Assembly: GCF_030297015.1 (NCBI RefSeq) | Contig: NZ_AP028056.1 | Location: 2,924,939 to 2,988,938 of the forward strand | Source of the DNA: Brooklawnia propionicigenes | GTDB taxonomy: Bacteria; Actinomycetota; Actinomycetes; Propionibacteriales; Propionibacteriaceae | Length of the DNA: 64,000 nt | Direction: 5' to 3' | In this document: positions 1 to 9,613 of the stretch, piece by piece | Position numbering within the stretch: the stretch's first letter is position 1 | How the letters are laid out: every line of letters starts with the position of its first letter | Program-made: the position numbers and the translations under genes | The notes under the pieces: generated by a model | The model's input: only the letters and a program-made list of their open reading frames with translations | Databases searched by the model: none | Told to the model about the DNA's origin: nothing

Positions 1-14
1 TCGGTGGTGGCCAT
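1..14 (-). CDS. acpP: acyl carrier protein, N-terminal codons only
   Basis: Only the first four complete codons are inside the window. They read Met-Ala-Thr-Thr on the minus strand, followed by GA, and a good ribosome binding site (AAAGGA) lies just upstream. The position directly downstream of fabH in a fabD-fabH operon is where actinomycetes carry acyl carrier protein, and a MATT(E) beginning is common for that protein. The call rests on context and these few codons. Confidence 0.6.
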
Positions 15-76
15 GATGTGGTCCTTTCTGTTGGCCTGGATGGCGTTGTATGAATCGGGCTGTATCGGAGGGTATA

Positions 77-1072
77 TCAGGGCAGGACGACGACCTGGCC
101 GGCATAGACCAGCCCGGCGCCGAAGCCGATGATCAGGGCATTGTCGCCGGACTTGGCCTCGCCGGATTCGAGCAGGGCCTCCATGGCGATCGGGACGGAA
201 GCCGCCGACGCATTTCCCATGTGCTTGATGTCGCGGCTGACCACGACGCTTTCCGGCAGCTTGAGGCGGCGCAGCATGGCATCGGTGATGCGATTGTTCG
301 CCTGGTGGGGGATGAAGACGTCGAGCTCGTCGGGCTTCAGACCTGCCACCTCGAGGGTTTCCACGGTCTTCTCGACGATGTAGGTGGTCGCCCAGCGGAA
401 AACCTTGTTGCCCTCCATGTGGATCTTCGGGCTGAAACCGCCGGCTGCAGCGACGTCGAAATCGTCGGAGTGAATGATCTCGGCGGTGTTGATCTCCGAG
501 CCCCATACGACCGGGCCGATGGCCGGCGTATCCGAGGGGCCGATGACTGCGGCGCCTGCGCCATCGCCGAACAGGAAGGCGGTGGAACGATCGGTGTAGT
601 CGGTCTGTTCGCTCAGCACCTCGACGCCGACCACGAGCACGTAGTGGGCGGAGCCGACGCGCACCATAGAGTCGGCGAGGCTCACCCCATAGCAGAAGCC
701 GGCGCAGGCGGCGCTGAGGTCGGTGGCGGCCGGGTTCGGCAGCCCGAATTCGGATGCCACTTGCACTGCCAGCGAGGGGAACCGGCGGTGATTGGAAACC
801 GAACTGACCAGGACCGCATCGATCTGGTCGGTCGGCACTCCCGAGCGGTCGATGGCCTTGCGGGCTGCCTCGGTGGCCAGCGACAAGGTGTTCTGCGAAT
901 CATCGACCCAGCGGCGCTCGATGATGCCGGTGCGTTGTTGAATCCATTCGTCCGAGGAATCGATGATGGTGCACATCTCGGCGTTGTCGACAACGCGGTT
1001 GCCGCGGGCGCCGCCCACCCCCAGAATCCGGGAGTAGGCCGAGCCTTGCGAGGCTTTGATAGGCGAGCTCAT
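77..1072 (-). CDS. fabH: beta-ketoacyl-ACP synthase III
   Basis: This enzyme starts type II fatty-acid synthesis by condensing acyl-CoA with malonyl-ACP in the cytoplasm. The thiolase-fold protein is 331 residues, normal for FabH. The catalytic Cys (about residue 123, in AACAGF), His (about 256, in PHQANN) and Asn (about 287, in GNASAAS) are all present with FabH spacing. The start at 1072 is preceded by GAGG at short spacing. An alternative ATG at 1081 overlaps the fabD stop as ATGA and would add three residues, so translation is probably coupled to fabD. It is the second gene of fabD-fabH-acpP. Confidence 0.95.
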   Translation of the reverse strand: MSSPIKASQGSAYSRILGVGGARGNRVVDNAEMCTIIDSSDEWIQQRTGIIERRWVDDSQNTLSLATEAARKAIDRSGVPTDQIDAVLVSSVSNHRRFPSLAVQVASEFGLPNPAATDLSAACAGFCYGVSLADSMVRVGSAHYVLVVGVEVLSEQTDYTDRSTAFLFGDGAGAAVIGPSDTPAIGPVVWGSEINTAEIIHSDDFDVAAAGGFSPKIHMEGNKVFRWATTYIVEKTVETLEVAGLKPDELDVFIPHQANNRITDAMLRRLKLPESVVVSRDIKHMGNASAASVPIAMEALLESGEAKSGDNALIIGFGAGLVYAGQVVVLP

Positions 1073-1077
1073 TTTCC

Positions 1078-2013
1078 TCATTTCGCTTCGGAGTGACGCG
1101 CGCAGAAATCGCGGGCGTCGTCCAGTTGATCGGGGGTGTTCAGGTTGAACAGCTCGACGCCCTTCAGGTTCCGCTTGGCGATACCCGTCAGGGTTCCGGC
1201 CGGAGCCAACTCGAGCAGCCCGGTGGTTCCCAGGGAAGCCATGGTGTCCATGCACAGGTCCCAGCGCACCGGGTTGGTGACCTGATCGACCATGCGGTCC
1301 AGGTATTCGGCGCCGGATTCGACCACGGCGCCATCGCGGTTCGACAGCAGTCGGGTGACCGGTCGCGCCGTACCGATGGATTCCGCGAGCAGCCGGAGAC
1401 GCCGCGATGCGGGGGCCATGTGAACGGTGTGGAAGGCGCCGGCGACCGACAGCGGGATGACCCGAGCACGGGCCGGGGGATTGTCCTCGAGGGTCTTCAA
1501 CTGCTCGAGGGTGCCGGCCGCGACGATCTGGCCGGATCCGTTGTAGTTCGCGGGGGTGAGCCCGGCAGCCTCGATCGCGGCCAGCACGTCGTCCGGCTTG
1601 CCGGCGATGACCGCGGACATCCCGGTGGGCTGCACCGCTGAGGCGGCGGCCATGGCCTGACCACGCTCGCGGACGAAGACCATCGCGGCTTCCGGGTTGA
1701 TCGCACCGGTCAAAGCGGCGGCGCCGATCTCTCCGACCGAGTGTCCGGCGACGATGTCTGCGGGCCCGCAGCCGTATTCGGCGTCCGGGAAAAGCTCGTG
1801 GGCGATGGCGAGAGCCGAGGCGACCAGCAGTGGCTGGGCGATCGCGGTATCGCGGATGGTGTCGGCATCGGCTTCGGTTCCGTAGTGCGCCAGATCGAGA
1901 CCGACCACGGCGGACAGCCAGGTGAGTCGGTCAGCGAAGCTGGTGATCTTCAACCATTCGGAGAGGAAGCCGGGCGTCTGGGCGCCCTGGCCGGGAGCGG
2001 CGATAACAAGCAC
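1078..2013 (-). CDS. fabD: malonyl-CoA:ACP transacylase
   Basis: FabD loads malonyl groups from malonyl-CoA onto acyl carrier protein. The 311-residue protein shows the N-terminal GQGAQ oxyanion motif, the nucleophile elbow GHSVGE with Ser92, and the partner His195 in AGAFHTVH, as in well-studied FabD proteins. The start is GTG. It is the first gene of the leftward fabD-fabH-acpP operon and its 3' end overlaps the start region of fabH. A 102-bp gap separates it from the regulator gene upstream, so the operon promoter is probably in that gap. Confidence 0.95.
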   Translation of the reverse strand: MLVIAAPGQGAQTPGFLSEWLKITSFADRLTWLSAVVGLDLAHYGTEADADTIRDTAIAQPLLVASALAIAHELFPDAEYGCGPADIVAGHSVGEIGAAALTGAINPEAAMVFVRERGQAMAAASAVQPTGMSAVIAGKPDDVLAAIEAAGLTPANYNGSGQIVAAGTLEQLKTLEDNPPARARVIPLSVAGAFHTVHMAPASRRLRLLAESIGTARPVTRLLSNRDGAVVESGAEYLDRMVDQVTNPVRWDLCMDTMASLGTTGLLELAPAGTLTGIAKRNLKGVELFNLNTPDQLDDARDFCARHSEAK

Positions 2014-2047
2014 CCTTACATCCTGCCCGGTCGGCCGGAAGGAGCAT

Positions 2048-2074
2048 GTGCGCCGCGTGACGAATTTGGCGCAC
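2048..2074. promoter_or_regulatory. inverted repeat upstream of fabD, candidate FasR operator
   Basis: A perfect inverted repeat, GTGCGCC-N13-GGCGCAC, lies 35-61 bp upstream of the fabD start in the gap between the regulator gene and fabD. FasR of Streptomyces is known to bind upstream of fabD. That this repeat is the site here is inference. Confidence 0.35.
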
Positions 2075-2115
2075 CGACATTGTGCGTAATCTACAAACCA
2101 GAGCTGATCTTCGTC

Positions 2116-3327
2116 CTAATTGCTGTGCTGACGTCCCAAAGTGATGGCCAGCCGCAGCACATAGGCCTCCCGGGGCGCGCTGGGGGAGTAGCCGGTCACC
2201 TCGGCGATGCGTTTGAGGCGGTAGCGCACAGTATTGGGGTGGACGAACAGGGCCCGGGCGGTGGCTTCGACCGAGCCGCCCTGGTCACCGAAGCTGACGC
2301 AGGTTTCCAGCAGGTCGCCGCCGGCGGCCAGTAACGGCTTGTAGACCGACTCCACGAGTTCGCGGCGTGCCTGGCCGTTGCCAGCCAGCGCTCGTTCGGG
2401 CAGCAGATCGCGGGCGGTCAGCACTCGTGGCCCTTCCGGCCATGCCTTCGCAGAGCGCGCACCCGACAGGGCGGCGCGGGCCGACTCGGAGGCTCGCATC
2501 AATCCGGCGACCGGCGGCCCCACCACGATCGGGCCGGATCCGAAGTGCGCGGCCAGCGATTCCAGCCAGCCGATGCTGGCCTGCTGATCGGGCTCGGCAT
2601 CCGGCGAGGTGGGCGACAGCACGACCACCAGCCGATCGCCGTGCAGCGCAGCCATGGCCACCAGCCCGAGGCGCTCGGCGTCCTTGCGCAGCCCGCCGAA
2701 GTCCTCGTCGTCCGACATCGCCCCGATCGCAACCACCACCGGCGCCTGCGAGTGCCAGCCCAGCGTGGACGCCCGAGACAACAGGTCTTCGTTCGAGTCG
2801 GCCCGCACCACCGCGTCCACGATGAGCGCCTCGATCCGCTCGTCCCAGCTGCCCCGGGATTCGGCCGCTCGCGCGTAGACCTCGGCCGCAGCGAAAGCGA
2901 TCTCTCGCGAATAGTGCAGGATGGCGGTCTGCAGCACGGCACGGTCACCTCGCGGCATCAGTTGACCGATTTGCGCCTCCACCACATCGATCGTGGTGCG
3001 TATCAGATCGACCGTCTGGTGCAGGTTGATCTTGCGAGTGAGGGAACGCGGCGCGACGTTGAAGATCCGAGCCGGGTCGAGATCGGACTCGGCATCGTCG
3101 GCGAACCAGTCGACGAATCCGTTGATGCCCTCGTTGGCGACCATGCTCACCCAGGAACGCTCCTCGGCGCTCAGATCCGAATACCAGGGGTGGCGGATCT
3201 CCATCTCCGCGACGACCGCCGTGCTCATCCGGCCGGCCTGGGCGGCCAGTCTCTTGGCAATGGCGGAGCGGGTGCGGGCGGCAGGTACGAACGACCTGCC
3301 GGCACTCGCCGGGGCTTTCACGGCCAT
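2116..3327 (-). CDS. fasR: PucR/CdaR-type transcriptional regulator, FasR-like
   Basis: The 403-residue protein has a long N-terminal region, a middle GGDEF-related CdaR-type region and a C-terminal PucR helix-turn-helix (near ATARALFVHPNTVRYRL, about residues 355-390). Its place immediately upstream of fabD is the same as that of FasR, the activator of the fabD-fabH-acpP-fabF operon in Streptomyces coelicolor. I chose ATG 3327 because AGGAGG sits 5 bases before it; an in-frame ATG 15 bases earlier has no such site. It probably controls the fab genes just downstream on the same strand. Confidence 0.85.
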   Translation of the reverse strand: MAVKAPASAGRSFVPAARTRSAIAKRLAAQAGRMSTAVVAEMEIRHPWYSDLSAEERSWVSMVANEGINGFVDWFADDAESDLDPARIFNVAPRSLTRKINLHQTVDLIRTTIDVVEAQIGQLMPRGDRAVLQTAILHYSREIAFAAAEVYARAAESRGSWDERIEALIVDAVVRADSNEDLLSRASTLGWHSQAPVVVAIGAMSDDEDFGGLRKDAERLGLVAMAALHGDRLVVVLSPTSPDAEPDQQASIGWLESLAAHFGSGPIVVGPPVAGLMRASESARAALSGARSAKAWPEGPRVLTARDLLPERALAGNGQARRELVESVYKPLLAAGGDLLETCVSFGDQGGSVEATARALFVHPNTVRYRLKRIAEVTGYSPSAPREAYVLRLAITLGRQHSN

Positions 3328-3396
3328 TGAACCTCCTGGCATCTATCTGCCGGGCACTCTACCGCGGTGCGGCGATCGGTACGCGTATTGAAAGAC

Positions 3397-3429
3397 CGAG
3401 CCCCGGCCGCTGGCGCGCACCGGGGCTCG
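3397..3429 (-). terminator. terminator of the PfkB kinase gene
   Basis: A 10-bp perfect stem (CGAGCCCCGG with CCGGGGCTCG) is followed on the minus strand by GTCTTTC. It lies 15 bases past the kinase stop and separates that gene from the regulator gene. Confidence 0.65.
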
Positions 3430-3443
3430 AATCGCAAGAAGGC

Positions 3444-4517
3444 TCAGCGCTTGATGCGAGCGTTGCCCTCCCAGACGGACCAGATCTGCTCCTCGTCGGC
3501 AGGCACGGCGTAGTCGGTCAGGAAGGTGGTGGTGATCGCGCCGGATGCCCAGCCGAACTGCAGGCACTTCTCGGGCTCCCAGCCCTTGATCAGACCGTAG
3601 AGGATGCCGCCGACGGTCGAGTCGCCGCCACCGATGCGGTCGAGCACGCCGATGTCACGGGGCTCTGCGACATAGAACTCGCCGCCCGCCCACAGAATCG
3701 CGCCCCACAGATGATGGTTGGCGTTGACGACCTCACGCAGCGTGGTGGCGAAGACCTCGACGCCGGGGAAACGCTCGTGGGCCGTGTTGATCATGGCCTT
3801 GAAGCCCTCGATCTTCGCGCCGATGCCCTTGCCACCGGCCTCCGGGCCCTCCAGGCCGAGTGCCAGCTGGAAGTCCTCCTCGTTGCCGATCAGGATGGAG
3901 CAGTTGTTGGCGATCTCGGTGAAGCCCGCACGCAGTTCCTCCTCACGTCCCTTCCAGAAGGAAGCGCGGAAGTTGAGGTCGAAGCTGACCGCGGCGCCAT
4001 GCTTCTTGGCGGCGTGAGCGATGTCCAGGCAGAACTGCAGGGTCTTAGGCGACAACGCGGCGATCAGGCCCGACATGTGGACGATCTTCGCGCCCTCGTC
4101 GCCGAAGATGCGCTCGAGGTCGAAGTCCTTGGCGTCCAACTGCAGCCCGACCTCACCGGCGCGGTCGTTCCAGACCCGCGCGCCACGATTGCCGTAGCCG
4201 GAGTCGGCGATGTTGAACTGGTGGCGGTAGCCCCAAGCTCCGCCCTGCGGCAGATCAGGACCCTCGAAATCCATGAAGCGCGAGGCCAGGTTCGACTTGA
4301 TCATCAGTGAGATCGGGCTGCCCTGAACGAAGTTGGTGAGAATCTTCACCGGCTGGCCGAGGTAGCTGGCGATCGAACCGACGTTGCTCTCCGCCGAGGT
4401 CACCTGCATGGTGAAGCGGTTCGCGGTCTGCACGGGCTGTGCGTCCTCAGGACAGATACGGATACCCATGCTGGTCGGAATGACGAGCGACCATTCGGCG
4501 TCCTCACGGAGTTTCAT
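3444..4517 (-). CDS. PfkB-family sugar kinase, probably 2-dehydro-3-deoxygluconokinase type
   Basis: The 357-residue protein has the ribokinase/PfkB fold. The C-terminal anion-hole motif is RIGGGDS (about residues 294-300), where Asp299 is the predicted catalytic base; Gly replaces the usual Ala of GAGD. A sugar-contacting region with NFRASFW (about 182-188) resembles 2-keto-3-deoxygluconate kinases. The start ATG 4517 has an AAAGG site upstream; longer versions would run into the aceE promoter region. The gene stands alone between aceE (divergent) and the regulator gene, with its own terminator. The substrate is inferred from family resemblance only; other ketose or deoxy-sugar acids are possible. 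Confidence 0.75.
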   Translation of the reverse strand: MKLREDAEWSLVIPTSMGIRICPEDAQPVQTANRFTMQVTSAESNVGSIASYLGQPVKILTNFVQGSPISLMIKSNLASRFMDFEGPDLPQGGAWGYRHQFNIADSGYGNRGARVWNDRAGEVGLQLDAKDFDLERIFGDEGAKIVHMSGLIAALSPKTLQFCLDIAHAAKKHGAAVSFDLNFRASFWKGREEELRAGFTEIANNCSILIGNEEDFQLALGLEGPEAGGKGIGAKIEGFKAMINTAHERFPGVEVFATTLREVVNANHHLWGAILWAGGEFYVAEPRDIGVLDRIGGGDSTVGGILYGLIKGWEPEKCLQFGWASGAITTTFLTDYAVPADEEQIWSVWEGNARIKR

Positions 4518-4793
4518 TATTATGCTGCCTTTCGAGATCGTGAACCGGCGCCTGCTATGCATCGTCGGCTTCGCTCGCGCCGCGGCTGTATGCCCGGATT
4601 CTACCGTGATGGATTCGGTTCGCCCCTGGTTATTGCCAAGCGTTGCAGCAGGCGGGCCAGGTTCGGCCGACCGGCCATCGCGATGCTGTGGGCGGGATCG
4701 CCGGACTCCTGGCGAAAACAAGCGGTTCGCGGGAAGATTGCGGGTGTAGCTGGTGTTGAAGTGACATCTGTCGTGACTTGAAAGGACCTCAGC

Positions 4794-7538
4794 GTGATCC
4801 CTCGCGAGCAACCCGGCCCCCTGCTTAATGGCCTTCCTACCAACCTCCCGGACACTGATGTCGACGAGACCAATGAGTGGTTGGAGTCACTGGATGGGCT
4901 GATTGAATCAGGTGGACGCAACCGGGCCCGCTACGTCATGCTCCGGCTCAACGAACGAGCCCGTGATCAGCGCATCGGCGTTCCCTCGCTGGTGTCGACC
5001 GACTACGTCAATACCATCCCGAAGTCGAAGGAAGTGCCGTACCCCGGCGATCCCGATCTGGAGCAGAAGGTTCGCCATATGCTCCGCTGGAATGCGGCCA
5101 TTCAGGTGCATCGCCAGCAGCGTCCCGGTGTCGGTGTCGGTGGCCACATCGCCAGCTATGCCTCGGCAGCCACCTTGTACGAGGTCGGCCTGATGCACTT
5201 CTGGCGTGGCAAGGATCATCCGGGTGGGGGCGATCAGGTCTTCTTCCAGGGCCACGCCTCGCCAGGCATGTACGCCCGAGCGCTGCTCGAAGGACGACTC
5301 ACCGAAAACGACCTCGACGGCTTCCGTCAGGAATACAGCCGCCCCATGGGTGGCCGCGGGCTGCCGAGTTACCCGCACCCGCGCCGGATGCCCGACTTCT
5401 GGGAGTTCCCGACCGTCTCCATGGGCATCGGCCCGATCAACGCGATCTACCAGGCGTCCTTCAACCGCTACCTGGAGAACCGGGGCATCAAGGACACCAG
5501 CCAGCAGCACGTCTGGGCGTTCCTCGGCGACGGTGAGATGGACGAGGTCGAGTCGCGCGGTGCGCTGCAGCTGGCCACCAATGAGGGCCTCGACAACCTC
5601 ACCTTCGTGATCAACTGCAATCTGCAGCGTCTGGACGGCCCGGTGCGCGGCAACGGCAAGATCATCCAGGAGCTGGAGTCGTTCTTCCGTGGCGCCGGCT
5701 GGAATGTCATCAAACTCGTCTGGGGTGCCAACTGGGATCCGCTGCTCGAGAACGACACCGAGGGCGCGCTGGTCAACGTGATGAACACCACGCGTGACGG
5801 TGACTTCCAGACCTTCAAGGCCAACGACGGCGCATACGTACGTGAGCATTTCTTCGGGCGTGACCCCCGCACGGCTGCGATGGTCGCGGACTGGACCGAC
5901 GATCAGATCTGGGCCCTGCGCCGTGGCGGCCTGGACTACGCGAAGATCTACAACGCCTACAAGGCAGCCACCGACTACACCGGTGGGCCGACCGTCATCC
6001 TGGCGCACACCATCAAGGGTTACTTCCTCGGCAGCCACTTCGCTGGCCGCAATGCGACTCATCAGATGAAGAAGCTGGCGATCGACGACCTCAAGGGCCT
6101 GCGCGACCGCTGTAACATCCCGGTCTCCGATGAGGTGCTGGAAGCTGATCCCTACCAGCCGCCGTACTACAACCCCGGTCCGTCCAGCCCGGCAATCCAG
6201 TACCTGCTGGAGCGTCGCCGCGAGCTGGGCGGATTCGTCCCGGAGCGGCGCGGTGAACCCAGCAAGAAGCTGCAGTTGCCCGACGAGAAGGCGTACAAGG
6301 CCACCCGCAAGGGCTCGGGCAACCAGAAGGTCGCGACCACGATGGCCTTCGTGCGTCTGCTGAAGGATCTGTTGCGCGATCGCGGCCTTGCGCCGTTCAT
6401 CGTCCCGATCATCCCGGACGAGGCCCGCACGTTCGGCATGGATTCGTTCTTCCCGACGATCAAGATCTACAACGCGAACGGTCAGCAGTACACGCCGGTC
6501 GATCACGACCTGATGCTGAGCTACCGCGAAGCCACCAACGGCCAGATCATGCACGTCGGCATCAATGAGGCCGGTGCCACGGCGGCGTTCACGGCGGTCG
6601 GCACCAGCTACGCCACCCACGGCCAGCCGATGATCCCGATCTACATCTTCTACTCGATGTTCGGTATCCAGCGCACCGCCGACATGTGGTGGGCCGCCGC
6701 CGACCAGTTGGCGCGAGGCTTCTACATCGGCGCCACGGCCGGCAAGACCACGCTGACAGGCGAGGGTACCCAGCACATGGATGGGCATTCGCACATCCTG
6801 ACCTCGACCAATGAGGGCATTGTCAGCTACGACCCGGCCTATGGCTATGAGATCGGCTACATCGTCGAGGACGGCCTGCGCCGCATGTACGGGGACAAGC
6901 CCGAGGATGTCGCCTACTACCTGACGGTCTACAACGAGCCGATGCTGCAGCCGGCCGAGCCCGAGAATGTCGACGCCGAGGGCATTCGCCGCGGCATTCA
7001 CCTGATCGCGGAAGGTGGCGAGGGTGACAAGCGCGCCCAGCTGCTCGCGTCCGGTGTCGGCGTGCCGTGGGCGCTGGAAGCCCAACAGCTGCTGAAGAAC
7101 GACTGGGGCGTCGAATCGGATGTCTGGTCGGTGACCAGCTGGAATGAGCTGGCCCGCGACGGCCGTGCCTGCGACGAGGAGGCCTTCATCAACCCGGAGG
7201 CCGAACGACGAGTGCCGTTCGTCACCCAGAAGCTGGCCGGGCGCCAAGGCCCGGCGGTCGCGGTGAGCGACTTCATGCGTGCGGTTCACGAACAGATCCG
7301 CGCGTGGGTGCCGACCGACTACTACCCGCTGGGTGCCGATGGCTTCGGTTTCTCGGATACCCGGGCGGCGGCACGCCGGCACCTGCGCATTGATGGTCCG
7401 TCCATCACGGTGCGCGCGCTGCAGGCGCTGGCCGATCGCGGTGAACTGCCGCGTGAGGTCGTGCGTCAGGCGATCGACCGCTACCAGCTGAACAATGTCA
7501 ACGCGGGTTCTTCCGGCGAGGTGGGTGGCGACGCGTAA
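4794..7538 (+). CDS. aceE: pyruvate dehydrogenase E1 component, homodimeric type
   Basis: This thiamine-diphosphate enzyme decarboxylates pyruvate and passes the acetyl group to the E2 lipoyl domain of the pyruvate dehydrogenase complex. The 914-residue length is that of the single-chain actinobacterial and gammaproteobacterial form. The cofactor motif starts with GDGEMDE and ends with NCN in the N-terminal domain, followed by the pyrimidine-binding and C-terminal transketolase-like domains. The start is GTG with AAAGGA about 7 bases upstream. The divergent 276-bp gap to the PfkB kinase gene must hold promoters for both genes. A strong hairpin follows the stop. Confidence 0.96.
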   Translation: MIPREQPGPLLNGLPTNLPDTDVDETNEWLESLDGLIESGGRNRARYVMLRLNERARDQRIGVPSLVSTDYVNTIPKSKEVPYPGDPDLEQKVRHMLRWNAAIQVHRQQRPGVGVGGHIASYASAATLYEVGLMHFWRGKDHPGGGDQVFFQGHASPGMYARALLEGRLTENDLDGFRQEYSRPMGGRGLPSYPHPRRMPDFWEFPTVSMGIGPINAIYQASFNRYLENRGIKDTSQQHVWAFLGDGEMDEVESRGALQLATNEGLDNLTFVINCNLQRLDGPVRGNGKIIQELESFFRGAGWNVIKLVWGANWDPLLENDTEGALVNVMNTTRDGDFQTFKANDGAYVREHFFGRDPRTAAMVADWTDDQIWALRRGGLDYAKIYNAYKAATDYTGGPTVILAHTIKGYFLGSHFAGRNATHQMKKLAIDDLKGLRDRCNIPVSDEVLEADPYQPPYYNPGPSSPAIQYLLERRRELGGFVPERRGEPSKKLQLPDEKAYKATRKGSGNQKVATTMAFVRLLKDLLRDRGLAPFIVPIIPDEARTFGMDSFFPTIKIYNANGQQYTPVDHDLMLSYREATNGQIMHVGINEAGATAAFTAVGTSYATHGQPMIPIYIFYSMFGIQRTADMWWAAADQLARGFYIGATAGKTTLTGEGTQHMDGHSHILTSTNEGIVSYDPAYGYEIGYIVEDGLRRMYGDKPEDVAYYLTVYNEPMLQPAEPENVDAEGIRRGIHLIAEGGEGDKRAQLLASGVGVPWALEAQQLLKNDWGVESDVWSVTSWNELARDGRACDEEAFINPEAERRVPFVTQKLAGRQGPAVAVSDFMRAVHEQIRAWVPTDYYPLGADGFGFSDTRAAARRHLRIDGPSITVRALQALADRGELPREVVRQAIDRYQLNNVNAGSSGEVGGDA

Positions 7539-7573
7539 CCCGATGCTCGCGACCCGGTCGCAATGATCGATCA

Positions 7574-7617
7574 ACGCCGGCGGTGCGGTTCTTCTCCGGA
7601 GGCCGCACCGCCGGCGT
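7574..7617. terminator. bidirectional terminator between aceE and the reductase gene
   Basis: A perfect 15-bp stem (7574-7588 with 7603-7617) and a 14-base loop lie between two convergent genes. On the plus strand it is followed by CTTGTCTTTG. Confidence 0.8.
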
Positions 7618-7632
7618 CTTGTCTTTGTGGTG

Positions 7633-8178
7633 TCAGCGATCCTCGCGGAGCCGGCCGAGGACCTGGTAGCGGGCGCAGACGAAGGCTCTGTTGCGACTGG
7701 TTTCGGCCAGCCTCAGGTCGAGGCGACGGGGGAGCAGTGGCTTGCCTGACCCGAGGGTCACCGGTGCAATCGAGACGATGATCTCGTCCAGCAGGCCGGC
7801 GTCGGCGAACTGGCCGGCGAGGTTGCCCCCGCCCACCACCCACAGATCCCGTCCGCCTGCTGCTTCGACCATCCGGGAATAGACGGTCCGCACGTCGCCG
7901 GAAGCCAGTCGCACATCCGCACCCTCAGGGATGTCGAGCACGCGCGACGTCAGGACCCAGGCCGGCACCGTGTAGGACCAGGGCTCGGGATCGTTGCGCA
8001 GCACCCACTCGTAGGTGGTCGATCCCATGACGATCGCGCCGATGCCCGCGATGAACTGCCCGTAGTTGAAGGGACCGTCATCGTCGATCTGTTGACGCAG
8101 CAGCCAGGCAAGAGAATCATCGGGGTCCGCAAGAAAACCGTCGAGCGTAGTGGCCGTGTAGTAGGTCAGCTTCGTCAT
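7633..8178 (-). CDS. RibD C-terminal/dihydrofolate-reductase-like protein
   Basis: The 181-residue protein begins with MTKLTYYTATTLDGF, typical of the RibD-C/DHFR-like family of NADPH-dependent reductases. It also has the family core GSTTYEW (about residue 50) and WVVGGGNLAGQF (about residue 118), where the glycine-rich turn binds NADPH. Many members are small uncharacterised reductases rather than riboflavin or folate enzymes, and no riboflavin genes are nearby. I chose ATG 8178 because this is the usual beginning of the family. The physiological substrate is unknown. Confidence 0.85.
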   Translation of the reverse strand: MTKLTYYTATTLDGFLADPDDSLAWLLRQQIDDDGPFNYGQFIAGIGAIVMGSTTYEWVLRNDPEPWSYTVPAWVLTSRVLDIPEGADVRLASGDVRTVYSRMVEAAGGRDLWVVGGGNLAGQFADAGLLDEIIVSIAPVTLGSGKPLLPRRLDLRLAETSRNRAFVCARYQVLGRLREDR

Positions 8179-8319
8179 GTAGCCATTGTGCCGTCCGGAG
8201 CAGTGAAAGACTGCTACCTGTGAGGGTGGGGCGCCCGCATGCGTCGGTCGGGCTGCGTCTGGCAATCTGGTGTCAGACGCCGGTTGGCGTGGTCAGCAGT
8301 TGTGTGGTGAAGTGGAGGA

Positions 8320-8739
8320 ATGGTGGTATCCCCTCAGCGGCCAGGATCGAACGGTATCGACCAGCTTGGACTGCACGAAGGAATGGTCGTTCAAGAGCTG
8401 GGCTGGGACGATGACGTCGACCAGGACCTGCGTGACGAAATCATGGATGTGATCGATGGCGAGCTGATCGAGGACGCCGTCGAAGCCGTCGATTTGGTGC
8501 TGCTGTGGCAGCGCGATGATGCTGATGTGGCCGATGCACTCGTCGACGCTCAGCGCGATCTGTCGGACACCGGCTGGATCTGTGTGCTTACCCCCAAGAT
8601 CGGGCGTCCGGGCTACGTCGACCCGGCCGATATCGATGAGGGGGCAACGACAGCGGGGATGGCGCTCACCACCGTGATCGAGGTCTGCCCCGACTGGCAG
8701 GCCCGAAAGGTCGTTCGTCCTCGCGGCACGCGCCGCTGA
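8320..8739 (+). CDS. DUF3052 family protein
   Basis: The 139-residue acidic protein matches the actinobacterial DUF3052 family: a GxxVQELGWDDDVD segment, an EAVDLVLLW strand and the conserved LTPKIGRPGYVDPADI region near residue 90. Function is not established. Members are commonly found near aceE and the fab genes, as here. GGAGG is only one base from ATG 8320 but four bases from the in-frame GTG at 8323, so the true start may be the latter. Confidence 0.85.
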   Translation: MVVSPQRPGSNGIDQLGLHEGMVVQELGWDDDVDQDLRDEIMDVIDGELIEDAVEAVDLVLLWQRDDADVADALVDAQRDLSDTGWICVLTPKIGRPGYVDPADIDEGATTAGMALTTVIEVCPDWQARKVVRPRGTRR

Positions 8740-8829
8740 GCCGCTGGCGGCTCTGACGACTGCTCATGCCGAGTTCAGGTGTGGCTGTGCTGCCCGGGCG
8801 CGGGCACAACTGACCAATGGCAAGTTGAT

Positions 8830-8850
8830 CTTGCGGAGTCGCGACTCAAC
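8830..8850. promoter_or_regulatory. HAIR-like box 1 (HspR operator candidate)
   Basis: CTTGCGG-N7-ACTCAAC resembles the HspR-associated inverted repeat consensus CTTGAGT-N7-ACTCAAG. The right half is nearly perfect and the left half is weaker. It lies 123 bp upstream of hsp20. Confidence 0.6.
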
Positions 8851-8872
8851 TTTGGATTGACTTACCAAAAAA

Positions 8873-8893
8873 GTTGAGTCTGGTCGACTCGAT
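8873..8893. promoter_or_regulatory. HAIR-like box 2 (HspR operator candidate)
   Basis: GTTGAGT-N7-ACTCGAT has the exact spacing of the HspR-associated inverted repeat, with mismatches at the outer positions. Its TTGAGT could also be the -35 element, with an AATAG-containing -10 about 18 bp downstream, so repressor binding would block the promoter. Confidence 0.7.
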
Positions 8894-8972
8894 TCGGGAA
8901 TAGCTGCCGCAGCGGTCCTGTTGTGATCTACGTGGGCGTCATGCAGGCGCCCTGAAGACACAAGGAGTAATC

Positions 8973-9437
8973 GTGAGCACTGTTTACAATCCTTTCCGCG
9001 ATATGGATCGCGTTTTTACTCAGCTCGCGCGCACTGCCGCCACTGAGGCACGCACCATGCCGATGGATCTTTACCGCGATGGCGATGAGTTCGTCGTCAA
9101 GATCGACCTGCCCGGTGTTGATCCCGACAGCATCGACATTGATGTTGACGACCGGACGCTGAGCGTCCGCGCAGAGCGCGAGCAGGAGGAGATTCACTCC
9201 GACGATGAGAATCATCGCTGGGTTAGCCGTGAGCGCAGCTACGGTTCGTATGCTCGCCAGCTCACCTTGGGCCAGGGCCTGAATGTCGGGGAGATCACTG
9301 CTGATTACGCCGACGGCGTCTTGACCCTGAAGATCCCGGTGGCCGAGGAAGCCAAGCCTCGCAAGGTGAAGGTCAACAAGGGCAAGGTTCCTGTCGAGGT
9401 CGAGTCGGCCGCCGAGCCCGAGCCGATTCAGAACTGA
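8973..9437 (+). CDS. hsp20: small heat-shock protein, Hsp20/alpha-crystallin family
   Basis: This ATP-independent chaperone binds unfolding proteins during stress. The 154-residue protein has a short N-terminal arm starting NPFRDMDRVF, an alpha-crystallin domain (about residues 28-125) with LPGVDPDSIDIDV, and the A-D-GVL motif ADYADGVLTL near residue 110. A conserved PVAEEAKPRKV extension follows; in the family the Ile-x-Ile-like tail drives oligomerisation, and here the tail carries only IPV. The start is GTG with AAGGAG six bases upstream. Two HAIR-like boxes in front suggest control by HspR, which is not encoded in this window. Confidence 0.93.
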   Translation: MSTVYNPFRDMDRVFTQLARTAATEARTMPMDLYRDGDEFVVKIDLPGVDPDSIDIDVDDRTLSVRAEREQEEIHSDDENHRWVSRERSYGSYARQLTLGQGLNVGEITADYADGVLTLKIPVAEEAKPRKVKVNKGKVPVEVESAAEPEPIQN

Positions 9438-9480
9438 GCCTGAGCCGATCCACAAACTGAGGTCGGCCAGACACGACGAC

Positions 9481-9522
9481 AAGGCGTCCGTCTCCCTGAA
9501 GCGAGGGGATGACGGACGCCTT
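9481..9522 (+). terminator. hsp20 terminator
   Basis: A 12-bp perfect stem (AAGGCGTCCGTC with GACGGACGCCTT) is followed by TCG after the last T of TTT. It lies 44 bases past the hsp20 stop. Confidence 0.75.
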
Positions 9523-9613
9523 TCGTATGCCGTGATGCTGATCTGGGCTCAGTGGCAGGCGACCGGACCCGCAATACTGAAGCGCCGCCCGGATCGGCTA
9601 CTATCTAGCCTGC

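Noticed and set aside
4908-7574. 888-codon open frame antisense to aceE
   Set aside because: It mirrors the whole aceE gene, has no recognisable domain, and long antisense frames are expected in high-GC DNA with strong third-position bias.
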